From Paractinoplanes bogorensis (GTDB taxonomy: Bacteria; Actinomycetota; Actinomycetes; Mycobacteriales; Micromonosporaceae), in contig NZ_JAHKKG010000004.1 in assembly GCF_018829635.1 (NCBI RefSeq), positions 124,001 to 188,000 of the forward strand: a stretch of DNA of 64,000 bases, read 5' to 3'. Under the pieces are notes generated by a model. That model was not told the origin of the DNA. It did no database searches and worked only from the letters and a program-made list of their open reading frames with translations. Shown in pieces: positions 39,982 through 48,880 of the stretch. The first letter of the stretch is position 1. Every line of letters starts with the position of its first letter. The translations under genes and the position numbers were made by a program.

Positions 39982-40370
39982 GTGCTGGAGGTCAGCGTGT
40001 CGGTCGGTTTGGTCGGCGGTGATCGGTTCTGGCGGGGGTCGACGCGGTGCTGGAGGTCAGCGTGTCGGTCGGTTTGGTCGGCGGTGATCGGTTCTGGCGG
40101 GGGTCGACGCGGTGCTGGAGGTCAGCGTGTCGGTCGGTTTGGTCGGCGGTGATCGGTTCTGGCGGGGGTCGACGCGGTGCTGGAGGTCAGCGTGTCGGTC
40201 GGTTTGGTCGGCGGTGATCGGCCCTGGCGGGGGTCGACGCGGTGCTGGAGGTCAGCGCGCCGGCGGTCAGGTCGGCGGTGACCGGGCCTGGAGGGGTCGA
40301 CGCGGAGCTGGAGGACGAGCGTGCCGGCGGTCAGGTCGACTGCGAACGGCCCTGGAAGGGGTCGGCGCGC
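39982..40370. repeat. 65-bp tandem repeat derived from a gene 3' end
   Basis: Five units start at 39982, 40047, 40112, 40177 and 40242 (exact 65-bp period), then degenerate units near 40306 and 40370. The unit nearest the gene (CTGGAGGACGAGCGTGCCGG) closely matches the 3' end of the membrane-protein gene at 40371 (CTACAGGACGAGCGCGCCCG). Similarity to the gene falls with distance while the distal units are nearly identical to each other. No gene lies in 39928-40370. Confidence 0.92.
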
Positions 40371-40727
40371 CTACAGGACGAGCGCGCCCGCGATCAGGCC
40401 GACGGCGACCAGCGCGTAGCCGGCGATCACGGCGCGGGTGCGCAGCGGGCGCCCGATCAGGAGGCCGGCGAGGGCGACGCCCAGGCCCAGGAAGATCGCG
40501 TTGCCCGGCCATGGCCGCACCCAGTCCGGGCCGTCGATCGGGCACACCGTCTGGCCTGCGGCATCGGTGCAGGCGTTCGACATGAGCGGCGCGGTCGCGA
40601 TCAGCGCCATGCCGGCCAGGATGAAAAGCGCGAGGAACGCCCCGGCGAACCCGGCCACGGTGCTCGGCGGGCCGTACCGCTCCCGGCTGAACCACCTGCG
40701 ACGCTCCGCGCCCGCCTCCGCTGTCAT
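40371..40727 (-). CDS. small three-helix membrane protein
   Basis: A 118-residue membrane protein of unknown function. Hydrophobic segments are at about 22-48, 73-92 and 97-118. A short loop with two cysteines (SNACTDAAGQTVCPIDG, about 50-66) lies between helices one and two and could form a disulfide outside. A -10 hexamer TAGTCT (plus AGACTA 40734-40739) is 6 nt before the ATG, so leaderless. The last residues (IAGALVL) are encoded by sequence from which the downstream 65-bp array appears to derive. Confidence 0.7.
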   Translation of the reverse strand: MTAEAGAERRRWFSRERYGPPSTVAGFAGAFLALFILAGMALIATAPLMSNACTDAAGQTVCPIDGPDWVRPWPGNAIFLGLGVALAGLLIGRPLRTRAVIAGYALVAVGLIAGALVL

Positions 40728-40785
40728 CGCGGCAGACTAGCGCCGATCCGCGGGCCGCCCCGGTCCCAGCACCAAACCTCCACAC

Positions 40786-41140
40786 AACCCGGCCAAGTCT
40801 CCTCGCCACCGGTCCAGGACTCCGCACAACCCGGGCCGCGTGCGGCGCCCAGGTCGAGCGAGAGCTCGTAGAAGCCCGTTCCCGCATCCCGATCAGCCCG
40901 AACCCGGTCCCGTCGCCTCCTCACCGCCGGTCCAGGACTCGGCACAGCCCGGCCGCGTCGACTCACCATCGGTCCGGGACTCCGCGCAGCCCGGCCGCGT
41001 CGACTCACCATCGGTCCGGGACTCCGCGCAGCCCGGCCGCGTCGACTCACCACCGGTCCAGGACTCCGCACAACCCGGCCGCGTCGACTCACCACCAGTC
41101 CACGACTCCGCGCAGCCTCGCCGCGTCTCCTCCGACCAGT
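40786..41140. repeat. 42-bp tandem repeat array
   Basis: Units with GTCGACTCACCATCGGTCCG and ACTCCGCGCAGCCCGGCCGC recur at exact 42-bp spacing (GTCGACTC at 40957, 40999, 41041 and 41083) with more diverged copies to the left. On the minus strand the units read as 14-residue STRPGCAESWTGGE repeats, but I consider this an artefact of the 42-bp period. Confidence 0.92.
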
Positions 41141-41144
41141 CCAC

Positions 41145-41517
41145 ATCTCTGTGCCGACCTGCAACCGGCCCCGAAGTGTGAATATGACTCGCGAATAGCT
41201 TTCGGTAATGGTGGCAATGCTCTGCGTGCTGCGGCCGAATGGGCCTTTTTGATCATCCTGATGACCGGGGTTGACGGCATCCGGGCAGGACAAGGCGCCT
41301 GATGGACGATTTTCCCTAGAAGTCACCGGCGCTGAGCAGGAAAAGATCACGACTGTCGATACCGTACGTAACTCAAGGGTGCTTACGGACGGGAAATGAA
41401 CTATTTTTCTCTCCGGCGCCGTACCCACTGTCGGGCGTGTCGGGCTCTGCCTGATACTTGGTCGGCCCGACCGTAGCCCCCACAGGTCGAGTTCCACCGG
41501 AGAGGACGACTCACCAG
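41145..41517 (+). promoter_or_regulatory. long leader/control region of the sugar-binding gene
   Basis: No gene. A comparatively A/T-rich stretch occupies about 41160-41420. The palindrome GGTCGGCCCGACC (41460-41472) lies about 45 nt before the start and is a candidate operator. The gene has a GGAGAGGA ribosome-binding site near 41499-41506. I could not pick a single promoter. Confidence 0.4.
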
Positions 41518-42678
41518 ATGCGCAAGAAGCTGTTGGCCTTCGCCGCCGTCGGCCTGATGGCGACGGCCACCATGACTGCGTGTGACGACTCCTCCAACGC
41601 GGACAGCTCGAGTAGCGGCACCAGCACCATCGGCGGCGGTGGCAGCGGGGCCCGCGTCGGCGTGATCCTGCCCGACGAGGAGAGCTCGAACCGCTGGCGC
41701 GACGAGGACCCGAAGTATCTCGAGGCGGCGTTCAAGCAGCAGAACGTCGCCGTCGAGATCCGGAACGCCAAGGGTGACCGCGCCGCGTTCCAGCAGATCG
41801 CCGACCAGATGCTCAACAGCGGCGTCAAGGTGCTGGTGATCGCGAACCTCGACTCCGCCAGCGGCAAGGCGGTACTGGCCAAGGCCCGCGAGAAGAAGGT
41901 CCCGACGATCGACTACGACCGTCTGACCCTGAACGGCGGCGCCGACTACTACGTGAGTTTCGACAACGTGAAGGTCGGCGAGCTGCAGGCGTACGGGCTG
42001 TCCAAGTGCCTCGAGAGCAAGGGCGCCGGCAACCCGATCGTCGCTCAGCTCAACGGCTCGCCCTCGGACAACAACGCGACCCTGTTCAAGGACGGCTACG
42101 ACCGGATCCTCGACCAGCAGTACGACACGGCGACCTTCACCAAGGGCCCCGAGCAGTGGGTGCCGGACTGGGACAACGACGAGGCCGGCAAGATCTTCGA
42201 GCAGATGCTGAAGCAGACGCCGCAGATCGGTGGCGTCCTCGCGGCCAACGACGGCATCGGCAACGCGGTCATCAAGGTGCTCCGCAAGTACAAGCGGGCC
42301 GGCTCGGTCCCGGTGACCGGCCAGGACGCGACGGTCGAGGGCCTGCAGAACATCCTGACCGGCGAGCAGTGCATGACGGTGTACAAGGCCGTGAAGCTCG
42401 AGGCGGAGAACGCGGCCCGGGTCGCCATCACGCTCTTCAAGGGCGAGAAGCCGGTGGTCAAGGACAACCTGAAGGACCCCGAGTCGGGCGCCTACGTGCC
42501 GTTCATCAGCCTGCCGCCGGCCTCGATCACCGCCGAGAACATCAACGACGTGGTCGTCGTCGACAAGTACATCTCGCAGGACACCCTCTGCAAGGGCAAG
42601 TACCTGCAGCTCTGCAAGGACAACGGCGTCGGCACATTCGCCGACGACAAGGCGAAGAACGACGACAACAACCAGTAA
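41518..42678 (+). CDS. sugar-binding lipoprotein, xylose/ChvE-type
   Basis: A 386-residue periplasmic-binding-protein family member (type 1 fold, XylF/ChvE-like). The signal ends at lipobox MTAC (Cys22), then a Ser/Gly linker. ARVGVILPDEESSNRWRDED opens the fold; AFQQIADQMLNSGVKVLVIA, IDYDRLTLNGGADYYVSFDN and GVLAANDGIGNAVIKVLRKY are family segments. It should bind an aldose at the cell surface for ABC import. Unusually, no permease or ATPase gene is adjacent: a strong terminator follows and the next gene is convergent. It must serve a transporter encoded elsewhere, or act as a sensor. Confidence 0.9.
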   Translation: MRKKLLAFAAVGLMATATMTACDDSSNADSSSSGTSTIGGGGSGARVGVILPDEESSNRWRDEDPKYLEAAFKQQNVAVEIRNAKGDRAAFQQIADQMLNSGVKVLVIANLDSASGKAVLAKAREKKVPTIDYDRLTLNGGADYYVSFDNVKVGELQAYGLSKCLESKGAGNPIVAQLNGSPSDNNATLFKDGYDRILDQQYDTATFTKGPEQWVPDWDNDEAGKIFEQMLKQTPQIGGVLAANDGIGNAVIKVLRKYKRAGSVPVTGQDATVEGLQNILTGEQCMTVYKAVKLEAENAARVAITLFKGEKPVVKDNLKDPESGAYVPFISLPPASITAENINDVVVVDKYISQDTLCKGKYLQLCKDNGVGTFADDKAKNDDNNQ

Positions 42679-42692
42679 CCCCCGCGCGTCGA

Positions 42693-42739
42693 GAAGGGCG
42701 CCGGACCTTTTTCCCGTACGGGATGGTCCGGCGCCCTTC
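42693..42739. terminator. 15-bp bidirectional terminator with CCCGTACGGG loop
   Basis: GAAGGGCGCCGGACC (42693-42707) pairs perfectly with GGTCCGGCGCCCTTC (42725-42739). The 17-nt loop contains TTTTT and the self-complementary TCCCGTACGGGA. It serves two convergent genes. Confidence 0.85.
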
Positions 42740-42752
42740 GTGCATGACGGGG

Positions 42753-43784
42753 TCAGGCCGCGAGCAGTTCCTTGACCCGCGGGACGACCTGGGATCCGTA
42801 CAGGGAAATCGCCTTCATCATGTGCTCGTGGGGCAGCGTGCCGGCCGAGTACTTGAGGTCGAAGCGCTGGATGCCGAGATGCTGGATGGTGCGGGCGATC
42901 TTCTGCGCGACCGTCTCGGGGGAGCCGGCGTGCCAGGCACCGTCGCGGATGTCGTTCTCGAAGCGGTCGCGGCTCAGCGGCGGCCAGCCCCGCTCCCGGC
43001 CGATCCGGTTGAGCATGTTGCGGGCGTGCGGCCAGAGGATCTCGGCCGCCTCCTCGTCGGTCTCGGCCACGAACCCGGGGCAGTGCACGGCCACGGGCAG
43101 TTCGGGCTGCTCGAACTCCTTGAGCGCCCGCTGGTAGAGCTCGACGTAGGGGGCGAACCGCACCGGCTCGCCACCGATGATGGCCAGCACCAGGGGCAGC
43201 CCGTGCTGGGCGGCCCGGACCACCGACTCGGGGGAACCGCCCACCCCGATCCACGTACGGATGTGGCCGCTCTCGGTCTTGGGGTAGACCTGCTGGTCGG
43301 TCAGCGGCGGCCGGACCGTGCCGGACCAGGTGACCGGACCCTCGGCGAGGAGCTTGACCATCAGGTCGGCCTTCTCCTCGAACAGCTTCTCGTAGTCGGT
43401 CAGGTCGTAGCCGAACAGCGGGAACGACTCGGTGAAGGAGCCGCGGCCCAGGATGATCTCGGCGCGCCCGTGGGAGACCGCGTCGAGCGTGGCGAAGCGC
43501 TCGTAGACGCGTACGGGATCGTCGGAACTGAGGACGGTGACCGCGGTGCCCAGTTTGATCCGCTCGGTGCGCGCGGCGATCGCGGCCAGCACGATCTCGG
43601 GCGAGGAGACCGCGAAGTCGTCGCGGTGGTGCTCGCCGAGGCCGAAACCGTCGACCCCGAGACTGTCGGCGAGCACCGCCTGCTCGACGACGTTGCGGAT
43701 CACCTGTGCGTACGGGAGCTTCTGGCCGTGCTCGTCGACGGTGACGTCGCCGAAGGTATCCAATCCAAATTCCACGATGATCAC
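42753..43784 (-). CDS. LLM-class flavin-dependent oxidoreductase
   Basis: A 343-residue luciferase-like monooxygenase-fold protein (F420 or FMN dependent). Typical elements are LADSLGVDGFGLGEHHRDDF, RIKLGTAVTVLSSDDPVRVY, HGRAEIILGRGSFTESFPLF, TWIGVGGSPESVVRAAQHGL and a late GSPETVAQKI. The substrate is unknown. It starts 8 nt after smpB on the same strand and is probably cotranscribed. A second GTG at 43775 gives the canonical MEFGLDTFGD start and has TAGTGT 7 nt upstream, so it may be the real start or an internal leaderless one. Confidence 0.88.
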   Translation of the reverse strand: MIIVEFGLDTFGDVTVDEHGQKLPYAQVIRNVVEQAVLADSLGVDGFGLGEHHRDDFAVSSPEIVLAAIAARTERIKLGTAVTVLSSDDPVRVYERFATLDAVSHGRAEIILGRGSFTESFPLFGYDLTDYEKLFEEKADLMVKLLAEGPVTWSGTVRPPLTDQQVYPKTESGHIRTWIGVGGSPESVVRAAQHGLPLVLAIIGGEPVRFAPYVELYQRALKEFEQPELPVAVHCPGFVAETDEEAAEILWPHARNMLNRIGRERGWPPLSRDRFENDIRDGAWHAGSPETVAQKIARTIQHLGIQRFDLKYSAGTLPHEHMMKAISLYGSQVVPRVKELLAA

Positions 43785-43792
43785 ACTAAGTG

Positions 43793-44275
43793 TTACCGGG
43801 AACGGCCCTTCAGGCGGCGGCCCATCTCGCGCTGGATCTCCTTCTGAGCGTCGCGCGCGGCCAGCACCTGGCGTTTGTCGTACGACTTGAGGCCGCGCGC
43901 CATCCCGAGCTCGACCTTGGCCCAGCCCTCGTTGAAGTACATCGAGAGCGGCACCAGGGTGAGCCCGTTGCCGTCGCGCAGCTGGGCCAGGATCTTGACG
44001 ATCTCGGACTTGTGCAGCAGCAGCTTGCGGGTGCGGCGCGGGGCGTGGTTGGTCCAGCTGCCGTAGCCGTACTCCGCGATGTGCAGCCCGTAGAGCATGA
44101 TCTCGCCCTCGTGCTCCTGCGCGAACGCGTCGACCAGCGACGCCCGGCCCTCCCGGAGCGATTTGACCTCGGTGCCGGCCAGCACGAGACCCGCCTCGTA
44201 CGTCTTCAGAATCGCGTAGTCGTGCCGCGCCTTCTTGTTCGAGGCGATCAGTTTGCGTCCGGTCTCCCTGCTCAC
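43793..44275 (-). CDS. smpB: SsrA-binding protein SmpB
   Basis: A 160-residue SmpB, the tmRNA partner that mimics the anticodon arm and rescues stalled ribosomes by trans-translation. Signature segments are [55 protein letters not shown] and the basic tail [20 protein letters not shown]. The GTG start has a -10 hexamer TATCGT (plus ACGATA 44283-44288) 7 nt upstream, so the message is probably leaderless. I see no tmRNA gene next to it within this window. Confidence 0.96.
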   Translation of the reverse strand: MSRETGRKLIASNKKARHDYAILKTYEAGLVLAGTEVKSLREGRASLVDAFAQEHEGEIMLYGLHIAEYGYGSWTNHAPRRTRKLLLHKSEIVKILAQLRDGNGLTLVPLSMYFNEGWAKVELGMARGLKSYDKRQVLAARDAQKEIQREMGRRLKGRSR

Positions 44276-44291
44276 GGGGGAGACGATAGCT

Positions 44292-44555
44292 TTACGGCAC
44301 GGGCCGCCGCATGGAATAAGTCACGACACTGAGCCGGTGAGGCTCGTTGTGCACGTGCTGGGCGGCGCGGTCGTAGGCCTGCCAGCCGGCCGCCCCGGCC
44401 CGGTTGAGGTGGCGCAGGTCGTCGAAGCGCTCGTCGGTGCCCCAGCGCAGCACGCCGCCGGGATGGTGGAAGGTCGCCGTCCAGTCCATGAAACGGTCGG
44501 CGCCGAGCGTGCCGGCGGCGCGGTACTCGAGCCGCGCGTATTCCCAATTGGTCAC
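44292..44555 (-). CDS. small conserved-looking protein, unknown
   Basis: An 87-residue protein beginning (V)[19 protein letters not shown], with [20 protein letters not shown] and [20 protein letters not shown]. It looks like a compact alpha/beta domain of unknown function. The GTG at 44555 is chosen because CATAAT (plus ATTATG 44563-44568), a near-consensus -10, lies 7 nt before it; the in-frame ATG at 44612 would span that hexamer. It sits alone between smpB (same strand) and the divergent MMPL gene. Confidence 0.65.
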   Translation of the reverse strand: MTNWEYARLEYRAAGTLGADRFMDWTATFHHPGGVLRWGTDERFDDLRHLNRAGAAGWQAYDRAAQHVHNEPHRLSVVTYSMRRPVP

Positions 44556-44645
44556 CTCGACGATTATGCCGAAATGACCTTGGTGGGGGCGACCCAGGGG
44601 CATTTCGTTCACCGCGGAACACAGTGGACGGCGAAGCCTGAAATT

Positions 44646-44699
44646 ACCCTGAGTTCACCCTGAGAACGCTTTGGCGCGAAACAAACGCAGGCATACGCT
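44646..44699 (+). promoter_or_regulatory. MMPL gene promoter with 11-bp direct repeats
   Basis: TTGGCG (44671-44676) and TACGCT (44694-44699) are 17 nt apart. Just upstream are the direct repeats ACCCTGAGTTC and ACCCTGAGAAC (44646-44667), the 11-bp periodicity of OmpR/PhoB-type response-regulator sites; the embedded GTTCACC resembles actinobacterial PHO-box halves. Confidence 0.6.
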
Positions 44700-44734
44700 C
44701 CCACGGTCTTACACCAGGTCTCGGGGGGAACGAG

Positions 44735-46849
44735 ATGACTACGGGTGGGGTAGCTCGGCTGGTCGCGGGCCGGTGGACGAAATGGATCGTCCTGGCCTTC
44801 TGGGTCGTCGTCCTGGTGCTCGCGGCACCGATGGCGGGCAAGCTGACCGACGTCGAGAAAAACGACAATTCCGCGTGGCTGCCCGGCGGGGCCGAGGCCA
44901 CCCAGGTCGCCGACCTGCAGAAGCAGTTCCAGCCGGACGACATCGCTCCGGCCATCGTGGTCTACGAGCGGACGGGCGGGGTCACCCCGGCTGACCTCGC
45001 GAAGGTCAACGCCGACGTCGCCCGGATGCGCACGATCACCGGCGTCACCGGCGACGTGACCGGGCCGATCCCGTCTCCGGACAAGGCCGCGATCGAGGTC
45101 ATCGTCCCGGTCAAGATCACCGACGACGGCTGGGACGCGCTGCCCGACATCGCCGACCAGATCACCGCCGCGGCCAGGTCGGGCGCGGGGCCGGGGCTGG
45201 ATGTCTATCTGGCGGGGCCGGTCGCCTCCGCCGCCGACTCGGCCGGTGCCTTCGCGGGCATCGACGGCACCCTGCTCTACACCACGCTCGCGGTGGTGGC
45301 GATCATCCTGCTCATCACCTATCGCAGCCCGGTGCTGTGGCTGCTGCCGATCATCACCGCGGGCGTGGCCCTGACCAGCGCCCAGGCCGTCATCTATCTG
45401 CTGGCCAAGTACGCCGACCTGGCGGTCAACGCGCAGAGCGCGGGCATCCTGACCGTGCTCGTCTTCGGCGCCGGCACCGACTACGCGCTGCTGCTCGTCG
45501 CCCGCTATCGCGAGGAGCTGAGACGGCACGAGGACCGGCACGAGGCGATGCAGTTCGCCCTGCACCGGGCTGGCCCGGCGATCATCGCCAGCGCGGCCAC
45601 CGTGGCCGTCGGCATGCTGTGCCTGACGCTGGCCGAACTGAACTCGACCAGCGGCCTCGGCCCGGTCGCCGCCATCGGCATCGTGATCGGCCTGGCCGCG
45701 ATGATGTCGCTGCTGCCCGGCCTGCTGGTGATCTGCGGCCGCTGGCTGTTCTGGCCGGTCCGCCCGCGGTTCGGCACCCCCGAGCCGACGGCGACCGGTG
45801 TCTGGGCCCGGCTCGGCGGCCGGATCGCCCGCCGCCCGCGCACGGTCTGGATCAGCACCGCCGTCGTGCTCGGGGCGATGGCCCTCGGCCTGCTGCAGTC
45901 CAACGCCGTCGGCCTCACGTCGGCCGAGCAGTTCACCACCAAGCAGCCGTCCACGATCGCCGAGGAGGCCCTGGCCCGGCACTTCCCGGCCGGCGGGGGC
46001 CAGCCGGTCACGGTGATCGCCAACCAGGCCGCGGCCGGCCCGGTGAGTCAGGCGCTGGGCACCGTGTTCGGCATCAGCGAGGTCGCCGAGCCCGTGGTCA
46101 AAGGCGATCTCGTGATGATCGACGCCACCCTGGCCGCCCCACCGGACAGTCAGGCCGCGCAGAAGACGGTGGAAGTGGCCCGCGAGGTGGTGCACGCCAT
46201 CCCGGGCGCGGACGCCAAGGTCGGCGGCTACACGGCGGTGGTGGTCGACATCAACGACGCCAACAACCACGACAACCGGCTGATCATCCCGTTGGTGCTG
46301 CTCGTCGTGCTGGTCATCCTCGGGCTGCTGCTGCGGGCGATCGTCGCGCCGCTCATCCTGATGGCGACCGTCGTGCTGTCGTTCGCGGCCGCGCTGGGCG
46401 TGAGCATCCTGGCCTTCCGCTACATCTTCGACTTCCCGGCCGAAGACACGTCGTTCCCGCTGTTCGTCTTCGTGTTCCTGGTCGCCCTGGGCATCGACTA
46501 CAACATCTTCCTGATGACCCGGGTCCGCGAGGAGGCGCTGCAGCACGGCACCCGTCGCGGGGCGCTGATCGGGCTCGGTGCCACCGGCGGCGTGATCACC
46601 TCGGCCGGCATCGTGCTCGCGGGCACGTTCGCCGCGCTGGCCAGCCTGCCACTGGTGGCCTTCGTCGAGATCGGGTTCGCGGTGGCCTTCGGCGTGCTGC
46701 TCGACACGCTGATCGTGCGGTCGGTGCTGGTGACCGCGCTCAACCTCGACGTCGGCCGCTGGATGTGGTGGCCCAGCCGGCTCGCCCACGAGACCGGTGA
46801 GAAAGACGAAACACCGTTGTCATCATCTGAACCCGAACTTACGCACTGA
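44735..46849 (+). CDS. MMPL family transporter
   Basis: A 704-residue RND/MMPL exporter with about 12 helices in two halves of (1 + 5) and a soluble domain in each half. First half: KWIVLAFWVVVLVLAAPMAG, with FGAGTDYALLLVARYREELR in the central helices. Second half: FVFLVALGIDYNIFLMTRVR. The FGAGTDY and ALGIDYN aspartates are the proton-relay residues. Members export lipids, siderophores or antibiotics using the proton gradient; the cargo is unknown here. It is a monocistronic unit with its own promoter and a long 35-nt leader. Confidence 0.92.
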   Translation: MTTGGVARLVAGRWTKWIVLAFWVVVLVLAAPMAGKLTDVEKNDNSAWLPGGAEATQVADLQKQFQPDDIAPAIVVYERTGGVTPADLAKVNADVARMRTITGVTGDVTGPIPSPDKAAIEVIVPVKITDDGWDALPDIADQITAAARSGAGPGLDVYLAGPVASAADSAGAFAGIDGTLLYTTLAVVAIILLITYRSPVLWLLPIITAGVALTSAQAVIYLLAKYADLAVNAQSAGILTVLVFGAGTDYALLLVARYREELRRHEDRHEAMQFALHRAGPAIIASAATVAVGMLCLTLAELNSTSGLGPVAAIGIVIGLAAMMSLLPGLLVICGRWLFWPVRPRFGTPEPTATGVWARLGGRIARRPRTVWISTAVVLGAMALGLLQSNAVGLTSAEQFTTKQPSTIAEEALARHFPAGGGQPVTVIANQAAAGPVSQALGTVFGISEVAEPVVKGDLVMIDATLAAPPDSQAAQKTVEVAREVVHAIPGADAKVGGYTAVVVDINDANNHDNRLIIPLVLLVVLVILGLLLRAIVAPLILMATVVLSFAAALGVSILAFRYIFDFPAEDTSFPLFVFVFLVALGIDYNIFLMTRVREEALQHGTRRGALIGLGATGGVITSAGIVLAGTFAALASLPLVAFVEIGFAVAFGVLLDTLIVRSVLVTALNLDVGRWMWWPSRLAHETGEKDETPLSSSEPELTH

Positions 46850-46895
46850 GCCTCCCACTGCGCAGTCTCGAAGGCCTGGAGACTAGGAGGCGCAG

Positions 46896-47894
46896 ATGAA
46901 GGCTGTCCGAGTTCACTCTTATGGCAAGCGACCGTCGATCGACGAGGTGCCGGAACCAAAGCTGAGCGGTCCGCTCGACGTGATCGTGCAGGTCGGCGCG
47001 GCCGGACTCTGCCGCACCGACCTGCACATCATCGAAGGCCAGTGGGCCGAGAAGTCCGGCGTGCAACTCCCGTACGTGATCGGCCACGAGAACGCCGGCT
47101 GGGTGCGGGAGGTCGGCAGCGCGGTCACCAACGTCGCCCCCGGCGATGCGGTCATCCTGCACCCGCTGGTGACCTGCGGACTGTGCCGGCCGTGCCGTTC
47201 GGGCGACGACGTGCACTGCGAGAACTCCAAGTTCCCAGGCATCGACACCGACGGCGGCATGGCCGAACTGCTGCTGACCAGTGCGCGTTCGGTGGTCAAG
47301 CTGGCCGACGGCCTGGAACCGGCGGCCGTTGCGGCGCTCGCTGATGCCGGACTGACCGCCTACCACGCCGTACGGAAAGCTGTGCCTTTGCTCTATCCGG
47401 GCCAGACGTGTGTGGTCATCGGTGCCGGTGGACTCGGCCACATCGGCATCCAGTGCCTGCTGGCCATGACCGCGGCCAAGGTCGTCGTGATCGACCCCAA
47501 CGAGAAGGCGCGCCAACTGGCCCGCGAACTCGGCGCGCACGAGGTGGTGGCCAACGGCGACGACCTGACCGACAGCGCCAACGTGGTGCTCGACTTCGTC
47601 GGGGAGCAGGGCGCCGAGGCGCTCGGGCTGACCATGACCCGGCGGGCCGGCAGCTACTACGTGATCGGGTACGGCGGCTCGGTGAACATCCCGACCATCG
47701 ACCTGATCTCGACCGAACGCAACATCATCGGCAACCTGGTCGGCTCCTACAACGACCTCGACGAGCTGATGACGCTGGCCGCCCAGGGCAAGGTAAAGCT
47801 GCACACCAGGACGTATCCACTGACCGCGGTCAACGAGGCGATGGACGATCTGGAGGCCGGACGGCTCCAGGGCCGGGGAATCCTCGTCCCCTGA
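46896..47894 (+). CDS. zinc-dependent alcohol dehydrogenase
   Basis: A 332-residue MDR alcohol dehydrogenase. Catalytic-zinc ligands are in GLCRTDLHIIEG and IGHENAGWV; four structural-zinc cysteines lie in TCGLCRPCRSGDDVHCEN. The cofactor site is VVIGAGGLGHIGIQCLLAMT, followed by VVVIDPNEKARQLA, suggesting NAD+. It is an oxidoreductase for primary or secondary alcohols. A CTAGGAGG ribosome-binding site precedes the ATG. Its stop overlaps the ATG of the amidohydrolase by one base, so the pair is coupled. I associate this pair with soluble diiron (propane/acetone-type) monooxygenase clusters, but none is present here. Confidence 0.9.
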   Translation: MKAVRVHSYGKRPSIDEVPEPKLSGPLDVIVQVGAAGLCRTDLHIIEGQWAEKSGVQLPYVIGHENAGWVREVGSAVTNVAPGDAVILHPLVTCGLCRPCRSGDDVHCENSKFPGIDTDGGMAELLLTSARSVVKLADGLEPAAVAALADAGLTAYHAVRKAVPLLYPGQTCVVIGAGGLGHIGIQCLLAMTAAKVVVIDPNEKARQLARELGAHEVVANGDDLTDSANVVLDFVGEQGAEALGLTMTRRAGSYYVIGYGGSVNIPTIDLISTERNIIGNLVGSYNDLDELMTLAAQGKVKLHTRTYPLTAVNEAMDDLEAGRLQGRGILVP

Positions 47895-48880
47895 TGTACA
47901 GCCGGGACGGGCAGAGCTACTTCGTCGTCGACGGGCACACCCGGTTCTGGGACGGCAGCCCGGCCAACCAGATCAACCGGTACGGCGAGGGGTACATCAA
48001 GTGCCTGCACGACTACCACGTGAACCTCTCGCCGCCCGGGGAACGGTGGGCGCTGCCCGAGTTCGAGCGCTACCCCGAGGAGCGGATGATCCACGACCTG
48101 TTCGAGGTGGGGCACGCCGACCTGGCGATCCTCCAGTCGGCCGACCTGACCGACTGGTTCGTCAACGGGTTCACCACCACCGAGCAGAACGGCGAACTGG
48201 CCGAACGGCACCAGGGCCGGTTCCTGATCAACGGGCGGTGGGACCCGCGCGACGGGGAGGCCGGGCTGGATCGGCTGGAGGCGCTGCACGAGCGGTGGCA
48301 TCTGCCGGGCGTGATGCTCTGCACGGCCGAATGGAAGGGGGACAGCAAAGGCTGGAAACTCAGTGACCCGTGGGCCTACCGGTATCTCGAGAAGTGCGAA
48401 CAACTGGGGATCCGCAACATTCACGTACACAAAGGACCGACGGTTTATCCGATGAACCGGGACAGTTTCGACGTGGCCGATGTGGACGACGCGGCGACGG
48501 TGTTCCCGGGACTCCGGTTCATCGTCGAGCATGTGGGGCTGCCCCGGTTGGAGGACTTCTGCTGGATCGCGACGCAGGAACCGAATGTGTACGGCGGGCT
48601 GGCGATGGCGATGCCGTTCCTGTACGGGCGGCCCCGGTACTTCGCGCAGATCATCGGGGAGTTGCTGTATTGGCTCGGTGAGGACCGGATCCTGTTCGGC
48701 AGCGACTATGCGGTGTGGCCGCCGGGGTGGCTGGTCGAGCGGTTCGCCGACTTTCAGATGCCGGAGGACATGCAGGGCGAGTACGGGGTGCTCACGCGTA
48801 CGGCGAAGAAAAAGATCCTGGGTCTCAACGCGGCCCGCCTCTACGACATCAAAGTGCCCGGCGAACTCGATCTTGTATGA
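47894..48880 (+). CDS. amidohydrolase (metal-dependent TIM-barrel) family protein
   Basis: A 328-residue amidohydrolase-2 protein. SYFVVDGHTRFWDGSPANQI carries the first metal-binding segment (normally DxHxH; here DGHTRF, so the second His is replaced). NIHVHKGPT, FIVEHVGLPRLEDFCWIA and RILFGSDYAVWPPGWLV carry the other ligands. The sequence strongly resembles the amidohydrolase found beside diiron monooxygenase operons, whose exact role is unclear. Its 3' end is partly duplicated downstream. Confidence 0.85.
   Translation: MYSRDGQSYFVVDGHTRFWDGSPANQINRYGEGYIKCLHDYHVNLSPPGERWALPEFERYPEERMIHDLFEVGHADLAILQSADLTDWFVNGFTTTEQNGELAERHQGRFLINGRWDPRDGEAGLDRLEALHERWHLPGVMLCTAEWKGDSKGWKLSDPWAYRYLEKCEQLGIRNIHVHKGPTVYPMNRDSFDVADVDDAATVFPGLRFIVEHVGLPRLEDFCWIATQEPNVYGGLAMAMPFLYGRPRYFAQIIGELLYWLGEDRILFGSDYAVWPPGWLVERFADFQMPEDMQGEYGVLTRTAKKKILGLNAARLYDIKVPGELDLV

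Noticed and set aside
40893..41144. A minus-strand frame with 14-residue STRPGCAESWTGGE repeats
   Set aside because: Produced by the 42-bp repeat (a multiple of three); no ribosome-binding site or promoter.
44276..44735. tmRNA (ssrA) gene beside smpB
   Set aside because: No CCA-ending tRNA-like halves or tag-coding sequence could be seen here; the stretch contains a small gene and a promoter.
44609..46789. A 726-codon minus-strand frame over the MMPL gene
   Set aside because: Low-complexity composition; the MMPL helices and their functional Asp residues are on the plus strand.
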